Below are positions 9,606 to 20,053 of a stretch of 64,000 nt of DNA, piece after piece. Under the pieces are notes generated by a model. That model saw only the letters and a list, made by a program, of their open reading frames with translations, did not search any database and was not told the origin of the DNA. The position numbers and the translations under genes are program-made. Origin of the DNA: Lunularia cruciata (taxonomy: Eukaryota > Streptophyta > Marchantiopsida > Lunulariales > Lunulariaceae); assembly GCA_948567375.1 (NCBI GenBank), contig OX419759.1:30853493-30917492 (forward strand), read 5' to 3'. Position 1 is the first letter of the stretch. The number at the start of each line of letters is the position of its first letter.

Positions 9606-10330
9606 GTCCTCATGGCCTTTCTTCACAAACCCCATAGGTTGTCTCATGAAGATCCTCTCATCCAAGGTGCCATAGAGAAATGCCTTGACAACATCTATTT
9701 GATCTAAAGTAAGACAAAATAATGCAACAAGCATACATAATAGACATATTGTGAAATACTTTGCAATTGGAGAAAAGACCTCATTGTAGCACACTCCATT
9801 CTCTTGAGTGAACCTCTATGCTACTAACCTAGCCTTGTAGATCTTTGATCCCTCTTTAGGACACTCCTTCAACTTGTAGATCCACTTGCAATCTATCATT
9901 TGTTGATCCTAACTAGCTCCCAAGTCTCGTTATCCCTCAAGGATTCTAGCTCCCTCTACATAGAACCAAACCACTCATCCTTCTCACTAGAAGAACATGT
10001 CTCCTTGTAGGATGAGGGTTCACCTTCTTCCAAGACCAAAGCATGAGCATCATCCTCAAAAGTCAAGTCATCATCCAACAACTTTGTTGAATCAATCCAC
10101 GTACCATATCTATTTGGAGCTCGACTAGCATGCCTTGATGACCTCCTGGATGAACTCTCCACTTGATCTCCATGTGTAGGTCCGATGTGAGACTGACCTA
10201 GCACATTTTGTTGCTCACCAGAAACTACTTGCTCCACTTGTTCTTGCTTCTCAAGAACTTGTTCTACTTGTTCTACTATAGGAGCACCTCCTTCCTCCTC
10301 ATCACTTAAGTGATCAATCTCCCCCCCCAA
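9606..10330 (-). pseudogene. Ty1/copia RT N-terminal half and integrase-RT linker
   Basis: On the minus strand, 9606-9850 encodes the copia RT core with ...NEVFSPIAKYFTI..., LDQIDVVKAFLYGTLDERIFM and QPMGFVKKGHED, where the reading stops at the gypsy-1 insertion. Upstream, 9956-10330 is an acidic linker with Gln/Glu-Val repeats, SSRRSSRHASRAPNRYGTW and a DEWFGSM end (the conserved copia segment before RT). Stops separate the pieces. The RT is completed by 1300-1783. Confidence 0.8.
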
Positions 10331-10337
10331 CTAGTAC

Positions 10338-11423
10338 CTAGGTGGGAGACTTTCCTTTGTCAATGTAGGGAGCCTGAGCATTCTCCTCCTCCTTGAATGA
10401 TCTGGATTCATTAAAGGATATATCCCTATTGACCACAACCTTATACCCTATTGGATTCCATAGCCTATAAGCCTTCACTTCACTTTCATAGCCAAGAAAA
10501 ACACATTTCTTTGACTTAGCATCCAACTTGGACCTATTTTCCTTAGGTATGAGAGAATATGCATCACAACCAAATATCTTCAATCTACCATAATTGGCCA
10601 GTTGCTGATGCTTTAACTCATATGGCGTCTTGAAGTTGATTGCACTAGATGGAGAAATATTTATCACATATGTTGTTGCACTGATAGCTTCAGCCCAAAA
10701 CTCATGTGAAAACTTTGATTCACTCAACATACTCCATGCATGCTCCAACAATGTCCTGTTGAGCCGCTCAACAACACCATTCTGCTACAGAGTGTAAATT
10801 ATGGTAAGGTGGCAAGTTATCCCTTGTTTTATGCAGTATGCTTGAAACTCTCCAGAGACATACTCCCTGCCATTGTCTGATCTCAGACACCTCACCTTCT
10901 CCCTAATCTGAGACTCCACTTCTTAAAAGCGGCAAAGACTTCAGACTTGTGGTGCATGAAATAAATCCACATGAACCTCAAGAAATCATCAATAAATGTT
11001 ATATAGTAAACTTTTCCAAAGTGTGAGGGTGTTGGGATGGTCCCCACACATCATTATATGCATACTTGAGTAGATCCTTGGAACTATGGGTCCCCACTCC
11101 AAAAACAGATCTGTTTTGTTTTCCAAAGAGGAAAGCTTCATAAAAATCCAACTTCATAGCCTTCAAGCCAATTAGCAAGCCATCTTTCTTCTCAAGATAG
11201 CCAAACCCTTCTCACTCAAATGACCTAGCCAAGAATGCCATACAATCATCATCCCATCCTGAGACCTGAGATAGTACATTAGCTTCTCTACACACTGAAG
11301 TGCCCTCCAATACAAATAGATTCTTTTGGTAGTTACCTTGCAAGATAACCTTTCCACCATAAGTGACTCAAAGTACCCCATCACCAACACTCCATTGATG
11401 ACCTTTGGCATGCAATTCTCCAA
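10338..11423 (-). pseudogene. Ty1/copia GAG-pre-integrase and integrase
   Basis: The minus strand carries a GAG-pre-integrase segment (WHSWLGHLSEKGLAIL) at 11172-11423. It is followed by a frame-broken integrase core and then an intact C-terminal stretch at 10338-10751 with MLEHAWSMLSESKFSHEFWAEA, TPYELKH, LKIFGCDAY and KCVFLGYESEVKAYRLW, the hallmark copia integrase C-terminal motifs. NGVVERLNRTL (catalytic Glu region) is recognisable just upstream near 10760-10790. Several stops and frame changes lie between 10760 and 11170, so this is non-functional. Confidence 0.8.
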
Positions 11424-12018
11424 GGGAAATTAGGTTCATCTTCATGTCAGGTATGATCTGAACATCATTGAACTTTTGTATAGCTCCATCAAACATTCAA
11501 ATCCTTATGGATCCAGTACCCTCAATCCAACAAGGTTGATCATTCCCCATCAGAACTGAACCATTTGATGTTGAAAGTAATTAGAAGAACTCCTTGATAT
11601 AGCATATATGGTACAAGCAAGCACAATTAGAATCCACTCATCATCCATACTAGGAGATGAGGCACAAAGGGCATACCTAAAATGTCACAAATCATACAAA
11701 TCATCCAACAGATCAGTATCTTCCTTAGCATAAACTATGTTTGTTGAAGAGCCTTCATCTACCTTTCCTTTGCCCTTAGCTTTACACTCCTTCTTCACAT
11801 GGCCTACTTTGCCACATCCCCAAAAAGTCACCTATTTTCTCTCCTTGGACTTGCTTCTAGACTTAGACCTCGACCTGGCCTTGCTTTTCTCCTTATTACC
11901 ATCATTACTCCTCCATTGAGGTCTTCCATGTTGGATAACCAAAGCATTGCTTGGAGTAAAAGATGATGTTAAGGTTGAAACAAGTTTTGTTGCAAGTCAT
12001 CTATAAGTAGAGTTGTTA
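11424..12018 (-). pseudogene. Ty1/copia protease and zinc-knuckle region, decayed
   Basis: Near 11790-11830 the minus strand encodes a partial zinc knuckle, WGCGKVGHVKKEC, in which the first Cys of CX2C is lost. The protease stretch downstream (toward 11424) retains copia spacing such as MKMNLISLGELHAKGHQW but is interrupted by stops. Confidence 0.6.
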
Positions 12019-12590
12019 TCACCTCTTCAAAGGTAATAGTCTTTTTCTCATGGTGCAACAAAACTCGTGAAAGTGATCAAGAGGACGGCGGCAAGGAACC
12101 CAACAAGTGTAGCATCTTTCTCTCTCATTCAAATCCTCTCCCAAGTTTGTCAAGTCTACTACTAGGTCATAAAATGCATCCACATGGTCTCTAATGTTCA
12201 AGATGAAACACTGGTTTCATCTTGAATGTTATTAGTTTGAGATTGGTGTACAATCTATTTGACAATTCATTTTGATGATACTTGATATGAAGTTCATCAA
12301 ACAAGGAGGTACAATCAGAATGCTCCCCCACTTGCTTGATCACATGGGGCTGAAGGTGAAGCAAAATAGTATTCACAGCTTGCTCTTGCATATCATCCCA
12401 ATCACTCTGTCTCACATCCTTAAGTTTCTCCCTCAAGAGCTTACCCAAACTAGTTGCCCTCAATACTCCTTTCACTTGCTGTTCCTACAACAAGTAATCC
12501 ATGCAGCCATCAAACTTTGCCACATCAAACCTAGGTCCACCAAGCTTCAAAGTACACATCTTGACTTTCTTCTACTCCACAAGTACTAGT
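12019..12590 (-). pseudogene. Ty1/copia Gag
   Basis: The minus strand starts near 12570 with GGPRFDVAKFDG (the copia Gag entry motif). It continues through LREKLKDVRQSDWDDMQEQAVNTI..LHLQPHVIKQV, then LFDELHIKYHQNELSNRLYTNLKL, and ends near 12020 with NIRDHVDAFYDLVVDLTNLGE. These are UBN2-type copia Gag features. Stops and small frame changes split it. Its 5' side abuts the 104-bp repeat at 12604 next to the methyltransferase gypsy element, so the copia 5' LTR has been displaced or lost. Confidence 0.75.
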
Positions 12591-12603
12591 CAGGCTATTT
12601 GTC

Positions 12604-12707
12604 GTGCGTATATACATTGCTACACAACATACATTGCTGTCAACATCATACACTATAGAAGCACAACTCACACATAAGTCATACATAGACCCTAAAGTGC
12701 CACAATC
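12604..12707 (+). repeat. 104-bp direct repeat, outer copy
   Basis: Starts GTGCGTATATACATTGCTAC and ends GTGCCACAATC. Repeated at 13159-13262 with only a few substitutions, so the two copies bracket the 3' LTR of the methyltransferase gypsy element. It is far longer than a normal LTR-element target duplication (4-6 bp). Confidence 0.85.
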
Positions 12708-13154
12708 AATCAGATTGCTTACCACTCTCAACTCAACTCAACTCAGATCAGTACTTGATCTGTTACCCTATAAACTGCCAACAACTGGGCACTGATTACA
12801 GTCAAGCCACACCCACTCAAGCATAGAGAATCCAGGTGACGCTCGCCGGCCTCTGTCCACCATAGCCAAGAACTCGAAGGCTCAACATCAAAGAAGTGAG
12901 CTCTCTGGAGCTCACTTCAAAACTATACCCCCTGGACTTGAGCTAGCACTGAAACCCTAACGGTCCTGCTGATGGCACACTCGACGGTGCAAATGGTGCA
13001 AAGTGACAATGGGCTCCACCGTGAAGTTAGTACCCCAAACACAAAATCTAACCGTTGGAAAGTAGTCTCAAGAAACTGCTAGAATAACTCTAACTACTAT
13101 CACTGGAACTCTAGTGTCCGAGCATCTAGATGCAGAACTACAAATGGCATGACA
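12702..13154 (-). repeat. 3' LTR of methyltransferase gypsy copy 1
   Basis: About 453 bp, matching 20743-21195 and 59287-59740. On the minus strand it starts TGTCATGCCATTTGTAG. The far end lacks the ACATCA terminus seen in the other two LTRs (12702-12707 reads ACAATC). Confidence 0.85.
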
Positions 13155-13158
13155 GCTG

Positions 13159-13262
13159 TTGTGCATATATACATCGCTACACAACATACATCGCTGTCAA
13201 CATCATACACTATAGAAGCACAACTCACACATAAGTCATACATAGACTCTAAAGTGCCACAA
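13159..13262 (+). repeat. 104-bp direct repeat, inner copy
   Basis: Near-copy of 12604-12707, lying between the 3' LTR and the 3' untranslated part of the element. No purine-rich tract is visible in the 15 bases next to the LTR, where one is expected. Confidence 0.85.
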
Positions 13263-13430
13263 TTGCCTCCCTAGCTGGCAGTTAGGTCCCTCTAACTCCA
13301 GATAGCCATCTACTCTAAGTATATGGTATACCCTCTAATGGGCAAAGATCAAGAGGCCGGGTGCTATTGAGCCCCATCGTTAGTCGCCTGTCTGCAATCT
13401 ATACCATATAAAGACTGAACTAGCTATAGG

Positions 13431-13655
13431 TCAAGTACATCTAGGACATAACCACTGTCCCTGAGGAACCACCGTGAGGGAAGGAGTCATACATGCCATA
13501 TGCCATCCTCTTGAACAGCTATCACACACTAATACAGTAGCGGCTCCACCAGAAGAGCCACATAACATACACCTCAAGCCTGCACGTACAAGTGCCAAGC
13601 TTGGGTCCATAGTACCATCAATGTTTGGAAGGTGGCATGGCGCACAATTGTGCAC
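13431..13655 (-). pseudogene. PHD finger, C-terminal module of the gypsy Pol
   Basis: A 74-residue reading with a canonical C4HC3 PHD finger: C29, C32, C44, C47, H52, C55, C70, C73 (about 13437-13571), including VLVCDSC, GWHMAC and a QWLCPRC end. PHD fingers bind histone H3 tails, most often by K4 methylation state. The frame just upstream (about 14170-13660) is decayed Pol C-terminal sequence following integrase, so the finger appears to be the last module of the polyprotein, in the place chromodomains occupy in chromoviruses. The first codon is internal to the polyprotein and not a real start. Stops upstream mean this copy is broken, but the finger itself is intact. Confidence 0.8.
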
Positions 13656-13659
13656 ATGA

Positions 13660-14597
13660 TCCTTTCAAACAACACCATCACATCCTTCTAACACAAGGAC
13701 TCCAGATGGCAAAACCTCACGCACTCTCAAGATAGTGCGGCTTGTAGAAACATCAAGTGTAATTGGTGCTGTCTGTTGTAGATATACATAGTCGCTTGGA
13801 TGAAATCAACAGATCGAGGGTCTATAACCTCCTCCTCAAATGGTAGCATAGCGTAAAGTATATCTATGCTGAGCAATCGCCAAGTTCACAAAGGCCATCA
13901 ACATCACTCTCCAAAAGATCTCTGCCCGCTGAGAGCATGCGCTCATCCATACATCGGGGTCATCCAAGTCCAAAACTATAGTAGCATCTCAATGAATAGC
14001 TGCAGGTAAATCTGGATCTTGTCCATAGAGTAGAAAGTATGGAGAGAAGGATGCTAAGGAGGCTTGCCGGCTGAACCGATAGCCCATGGCCAACCAAGGT
14101 AATTGGAGATCTCAATCTCCTAAGTGGCCTCTCTACAAACCATACTTTTGCAATCCTCTCTTCACCGTCTAAACCACTCTCTCTGCTAAGCCATCTGCCT
14201 CAAGGTGATCTGGGGATGTAGTATGATGATCAATCAAAGCCTTGTCACACAAGACCTGAAACTCCCCCAAGAACTCTGTACCCTGATTAGTCAAAACCTC
14301 AATTGGTGCACCAAAATGACTAAGAACTTGATCCAGGAACGAGTAAGTTGTCCCTTCACTAGACTTGTCAGGAAGTGCCACCAACTCAATCCACTTGGAG
14401 AAGTGCTCCACCATCACCAAAACATACCAATGATGTCTCACAGTCAGTGGTAAAGGTCCGGCAAAGTCCAAACTCCAACGGTAACCCAATTCCATGATAG
14501 GTAATGGGTGTAATTGTGGCGTAGGAGCATTGAATGATGCTCTAACTCGGTCACAAACCACACATCTGGCAACAAACTGTTGTACCTCGGTCTGCAT
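13660..14597 (-). pseudogene. Integrase of methyltransferase gypsy copy 1
   Basis: The minus strand encodes the second half of the HHCC finger (FVARCVVCDRVRA) and the core (WSLDFAGPLP, VMVEHFSKWIELV). The second catalytic position reads VLTNQGTEF, Asn in place of the usual Asp, and the Glu lies in DGLAERVV. From about 14168 to 13660 the frame continues with stops through a Pol C-terminal stretch (LLYGQDPDLP, then VLPSGVLVLEG) into the PHD finger. The Asp to Asn change would inactivate strand transfer and is a G to A change, the complement of C to T. Confidence 0.8.
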
Positions 14598-14750
14598 ACC
14601 GCGCCACCAATAATGACTCTAGACTAAGCTATATGTATGCTTTACTCCAAAATGTCCTAACTCCTCATGAGCATGACGGACCAACTGTGGTCTCTATGCT
14701 GGAAGTGTATTACTTGCACTCTACCATCCTCCCATACACGCAAAAGGTGT

Positions 14751-15458
14751 CTACCCTCCAATGGCTTGCTGAAGAACACGGTCTCTCTCCTTGACCCCAA
14801 CTGTGCCACCCACAACACCAGTGCAAAGATAGTCCATCACTAAGACATCATCATGAATGTCTCGCTGAACTGTACCAATATCTTCACTCTCTGGATCTGT
14901 GACCTCAATAACTCCTCCTGTATGCGCTGAGAGAGATACCACCAAAGCCTTTGCAAATATACACAGAAAGGCCGATGCATGCCAACCTGGCACCATCTCC
15001 TCATTTGTCTCACCATGCCAATGTGCTCCGGTCTGATCCTGCTGGCTGGGACATGGGTTTTTACTCAACCCATCTGCATCACGGTTAACCACTCCAGATC
15101 TGTGAACAACCGTGAAATCATACTCCTTTAAAATCAAAGCCCATCGTGCAAGCTTCCTTGAAAGCTTGTCAGACTCCATCAACCACTTTAGTGGCTGATG
15201 ATCAATGATGAGAGTGAAGGGGTTACCAAATAGGTAACATCGGAAATGTGCTACTGCCCAAACTACTGCCAAGCACTCTCCCTCATATGAACTATACTTT
15301 GCCTCTGCTGAATTGTTGGAGCAACTAGCATAGGCCACCACAAACTCCTTCTCCTCATCATCATGCTGGATGAGCATTGCTCCAAGCCCCAACATACTCC
15401 AATCATCTCGATATGCATAGGGCTCACAAGTGTCCAAGTGGTGATGCCTATCAAGCAC
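14751..15458 (-). pseudogene. RNase H of methyltransferase gypsy copy 1
   Basis: The minus strand has DDWSMLGLGAML, VVAYASCSNNSAEAKYSSYEGECLAVVWA, FTLIIDHQPLKWLME and RWALILKEYDFTVVHRSG, the standard gypsy RNase H series, followed by an element-specific linker containing GAHWHGETNEE. It starts directly after the methyltransferase motif X region in a shifted frame, with no RT fingers or palm between. The listed start is not a true initiation codon. Confidence 0.82.
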
Positions 15459-15469
15459 ATCCTACGCTG

Positions 15470-16960
15470 CTCTGCCAAGCCAAGGCTCACAATCCAGGTC
15501 AAACAGTTCAAGTCCATAGCCTGACCTAACACCTGACGCCTAGATGCCTTTGACACTGCTAGAACAACGGTAATACCGGTGCAAAAACCCATCGCCCGCT
15601 CTCTCTCATCAGCGTTGGGCTCCACCAACTGCTGTAACTGTGAGTCCCAAACAAGTCCAAGTCCTCTCTCTCAAAAAGCATGAGAGCTTGGGAAACTCAT
15701 GAGTGTGGGAAATGCGGCTCTAGGCTGTCCAACTAGGTTCACCACTGCCATAGATGACCTATCAGCCACTACCACTGTCTGAGACTGACGCCCAACATCC
15801 AAGATATCATCAACAAGGATGTGGTCAAGTCGCTGAATCCCATCATAAGCGCGTTGTAGAACCTCTCTGGGTAAGAGGTTTGTCCACCAAAGACAAAGAC
15901 AATGAGCCCGTGATCCCACTCTGGCTGCATCTAACAATACAGCAGGTCCCATCCAAGAATGGACCTGATGTGTACTTGCCACCACTCTGGTGTGAGAATC
16001 ACCCAACAAAGGAACGTTCTCCAGAAGGTAAGCTGGAGAAACAGACTGATGAACTTGGAGATGTCGTAATATCCGTAACATCTCCCAAAACACACCAGAA
16101 CAAGGATCCTGAAGACCCAAACCGTGGCCCGCACGTGTATGTCCCTGACATGGCCATCCAAAAATCACCAAGTGAATAGGCCCATGTCTCTCTAGGTCAT
16201 GCGCCCTCAGTAAGGAAATGTCTCCTGGTAAGGCCTTCTGGTAACCTCTGACTGTTGACATTGGTAATAACTCCGGATACCAATAGGCCAGGTGTGCTAC
16301 ATGATGTAGAGAGACTCGCCTAGCAGTCTCATCTCTCTCTACATACAAGTACCTCTGTACTCGGATACCCGCCTGTAACACCGCAGCTAGTCCGGTGTTG
16401 ATCCCACCAAACAACTCCAATAGGCATATCCCCTCTATTGGATACTGCCAAGCAATGAGTGTGGTATCTAGAGGTGTCAAAGAAATTGCCTCTGGAGGCT
16501 CATCCTCACACTCATCTCCTGATGGTACGAAGGCTCCACTCCAAGCCTGCTGCACCAATTGATCTTCATGTTGCTGCATTGCCTTTTCTGAACTCCACAA
16601 TGGAACATCCAAGGTAGATGGAACAATCCCACTCGTACTCCAAATCCGAGTGATCTCCTCTGGTACTGGAGTATCCTCTGCATGGGCGTTCCCCTCCAAC
16701 AAGTCACCAGGCCAAGTAACTGCACCATTGAAAGCTAAAACTGATGCTGCCATGGTCCCGCACTGTAGTGAGCCAAGACTGCCGCTATTGAAGTGCACTG
16801 GTAGGTGACATACCCGTCCCTCACCAGACTGCCAACCGGGTCTATAAGAGGTTGTCTTCTCCCAATAGTCAATGCTGAAACCCATGAGGTATAACACTGC
16901 TCCTCTAACTAGCACATCATATGACTCAACTATCATCGCAATAGCTTGAGCTCTCACCAC
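15470..16960 (-). pseudogene. Cytosine-5 DNA methyltransferase domain within gypsy Pol
   Basis: One minus-strand frame (codon 1 at 16960) holds C5-methyltransferase motifs in linear order: motif I LELFGGINTGL (about 16388-16420, SAM binding), motif II YVERDE, motif IV FGWPCQG (16142-16159, with the catalytic Cys codon at 16148-16150), motif VI LENVP (about 16010-16024), motif VIII-like LLDAARVGSRAH, a WWTNLLP segment, then DERERAMGF and motif X-like LGQAMDLNCLTWIV (near 15510). The unpermuted order and the RAH..WTNL segment suggest DNMT3-like affinity rather than DRM, which is permuted. The 180 residues before motif I belong to the protease-methyltransferase linker. A single TGA near 15671 (from CGA by position) interrupts the frame, which then continues to about 15480. 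The RAHR-type arginines read as Cys, so activity is doubtful. Confidence 0.88.
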
Positions 16961-17478
16961 TGAGCTATCAGTCGGATGAGCAGGCTGAACCTAGAAAACA
17001 AGCTCCCCATGTGTGATGTATTGTGTCGAACCACCACCTAGAGATGTTAGGATCTGAAATAGACACCTCTCCACATCGGTCTTCCATAACTCCAGACCAA
17101 CAACTGCAGCCTTCCCTAACATAAGGGGTTGCGCACCAGAGTCTAACAAGACTCTTTGTGGTGTATAGACCTTCCCTGAAGGTTCCACCAAACAAAAATC
17201 CCCCTCTGGTTATCCAATAGGACAACACCAGGTGTAAACCGCGCTCTCTCAAAGGCCGGTCTAGCTGGCAACTCCTCCAGTCTAGTCGTTGTTGCCTGCC
17301 ATAAACCACTGGTCGCTGAACGGATCCCATGCTCCTCAACCAAGTCAGCTCTACTACCAACCACCTCTGCTCTAGTAGTAGGAACTGCACCATCCCTACC
17401 CTCACACAACGTGGTAGCCAACCGGAATACTGGGGTTGGGTCAACTCCCAATGTAAACATATCATTGGCCAAAAACAA
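16961..17478 (-). pseudogene. Aspartic protease of methyltransferase gypsy copy 1
   Basis: On the minus strand YTPQRVLLDSGAQPLMLGKAA carries the retroviral-type DSG active site, near 17110-17160. It is preceded by FTPGVVLLDNQRGIF and followed by LGGGSTQYITHGEL. The frame breaks between 17143 and 17191, so the domain is split over two frames. Copy 2 has the same domain unbroken at 63230-63430. Confidence 0.8.
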
Positions 17479-17670
17479 AGGACGCTACATAATTAGCTGA
17501 GCCGCCCCCAACATCATGCTAGACTCAATCTCTGTAGTAGCAGGTGGCTGACTAGCAGGTAGTCCATCATGTACTCCATCACCACCTACCACACCTACAC
17601 TGGGACATCTAGGAACCATGGATGTCATCTGCAATGCCTCAGATAGCATGAAAGACTGGTGAAGTCTGAC

Positions 17671-19339
17671 CTATCTCCCAACCTCTCCTCTCTGTGGGTC
17701 CAACTCCATTGATGCTCCTCTAGGCTCTAGAGCACGTACTGCACTCCTAGTCACTGCTATAGATGCATCCACCTGTGCTGCTCTGCACATGAAGTCCAAA
17801 GCATCTCTATCACCAGCATATGAGGTGGAAGCCTCAACACCCGAATCTGATCTCCTCTGAGCAATAGCCATACTAGCCAATCTCTGCTCAATCCGAGTAG
17901 CCATAGATGTGTCAGAAGTAAGGGCAGGTACTGCACCCCTACTAGGTGTAGATCCTCTACCACCTCGTCCTCCATGAACTGGAGCTCCTCTACTACCTGC
18001 CATAGCAGCCCTACCACTCCGTAACTCCGGGTGTAAGTCAAAACACCGGTCACTAGTGTGACCAAATCTGTGGCAATGCTCACACTGCCTCTGGCTGTGA
18101 TGCACCAGAGGTATTAGGTCCGCTGCCCTGCGTACACTCTCTCCTATGGTGAGGTCCACCACAATTCCAACAAGCAACACCACCACTCACTGGCTACTGC
18201 TGACTCAAAAATGAGGGTAAGGGTCTAACTCCACTAGGCCCTCCACTCGCTCCATAGGATCTGGGCTGTCCACCCTGTCCTCAAAAACCAACTGGGCGTG
18301 GTGCACTTTGCTGCACTCTAGAAGAAGTCACAGCCGTGGATGAGGTCTCCCTACCAAATTCAGATGTCACCACTCTCTCCTCCACCATATTCAGCTCAAT
18401 ACGCTCAGCCAAACCAAAGACTACTGCCAAAGTGGGCGAAGTAGCCTGCAACAACGTAGCATCATGATCTCTACGTCGTAACTCCCTATCCAATATCCCA
18501 TACCAAAACTAGACTGCCTGGGCTTCAATAACTCCCTGAGTGAAACTGATCAGCCACCTCATGCAAGTGTATGCCTCGCGTAGGCTCTCCCCAGCCTTCC
18601 GCTGGAACTCCTGCAAGCTCCTCAGCTTGTCAGTCCGCACTCCCTGGTAATTCTGCCTCAAACATAGGAAGAACTCCACCATAGGGTTAAACCCCGGTAC
18701 CACACCACCTCTTGCAGCGGTACCTCCACTCGTAGTAGCACTATCTCTAGCTAGTGCACCTCCACTAGCTCCACCAACACTACTTGAGCTAGAACTCGTA
18801 GGTACAGCCGATCTACTCTTGGCCACCGAGCCTGAAGTGATTGAGGCATAGTGTGGAGACCAATACTGTCTCCATAACTGAATCTCCTCCAAATGAGCTC
18901 TCTTGAACTCATGGTAGTCATCCATTGGCGGACCCTCTAGATGCTGAAACAACCCCTTCCATGCCATGAAGGGTGTGAACAAAGTCAGGTTTCGCATCTG
19001 CTGTAGATCACACCAACTGTCGAACTCCTAGATGAAGTCATCCAACTCAATGGTACCCACTGTACCAGAGTAACGCCTAAGGCCTTTGGAGGCCCCATAA
19101 ATCTTGTCCATGTCCCACAACAACGATGCGGACACACCAAGTGCACTCTCAATTGAATCAACTCTTGTGTCGAACTCCAACTTAGAGTCAATCTCCTCCC
19201 TCACTGGGACCTGAGATACAAGTTGATACCGAGCACCACTCCGAGTAAACCCACTATGTATTGCAGGGCTAACTCCTCTGGAATCTCCAAATAACTCAAT
19301 CGTGACAAAGTAACCACAACAGCAAACCCGAACCACCAA
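17671..19339 (-). pseudogene. Gag of methyltransferase gypsy copy 1
   Basis: The minus-strand pieces correspond to copy 2 at 61080-62810. They comprise a Gag core (NPMVEFFLCLRQNYQG, SLQEFQRKAGESLREAYT), an AERIELNMVEERV stretch, a frame containing one intact zinc knuckle (CEHCHRFGHTSDRC, CX2CX4HX4C), and Gly/Ser/Arg-rich linkers. It is split by stops near 18997, 18509 and 18281 and by small frame changes. The TGA at 18281-18283 occurs at the same site in copy 2. Confidence 0.8.
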
Positions 19340-19837
19340 CTACAACTGCAAGTACCCCACCAAGTGCCAACACCACCAAGCACCACCCACTAATATAACT
19401 CTAATTGAGATAACTACACTAGGAGAAAGGGCAACCTGTAACCTGCCATCATAACACGCACTCTCACGGTCTGCAAGTCATCACTTCTTGCCTCACCGGA
19501 GAGAAACAAAGGTAGTCTGACTGGTGATCACTCCAGCCTCACCACCGAGAGCACACTAGAGCACCAACGCTCAAAAGTCAAGGCACCTCACACAAACGTG
19601 GTGCACAAACAAGAAGCAAAGAATGGAGGGGATCCAATCACAAGAAATCTTAACAAAAACCCTTCATCTCATAATACAACACGGGACTGACTCTATCACC
19701 ATTTGGCATTTGAAATAAGAGCAGTTTGTATCTAAGTCCTAAGCTACCAGGATCACCAAGAATGGGATCAAACTGCCTCTCCTAGCCAAAGCTACATGTG
19801 TATAGATAACAGTGGCACAATCGCTAAGACAAAAATG

Positions 19838-19912
19838 AGGGTAGACCAGTTGGCTAGGGCACCCGTCTAGGAACAAGAGATCTAGGGGTCAAACCTTGTT
19901 GCGCACAATCTA
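19838..19912 (+). repeat. tRNA-like or SINE-head block, antisense to the element
   Basis: On the plus strand, TGGCTAGGGCA (19851-19861) resembles a pol III A box and GGGGTCAAACC (19885-19895) resembles a B box, about 34 bases apart as in tRNA genes. The same block occurs in copy 2 at about 60485-60560, again antisense to the retroelement. Confidence 0.5.
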
Positions 19913-20053
19913 GCAAGAAAGGCAGATATTGCCAACCAATGACCAAGATCTACTCTAAAATAGCTAGCCTCACGCCAGCGAGCTGGCTTGCTGGCCCTTT
20001 TAGGCCTTTGTAGCCTCTCATAGCCCACAGCCCTATGCCTCTAAATGCCATAA

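Noticed and set aside
15671-16960. Methyltransferase as an ordinary host gene
   Set aside because: The domain is in frame and strand with retroelement protease and RNase H, and the linker before it is also present in copy 2 (63480-64000), directly after the protease.
19851-19895. A functional tRNA gene
   Set aside because: A- and B-box-like motifs are present, but I could not form a clean acceptor and anticodon stem by eye; it is better called tRNA-derived.
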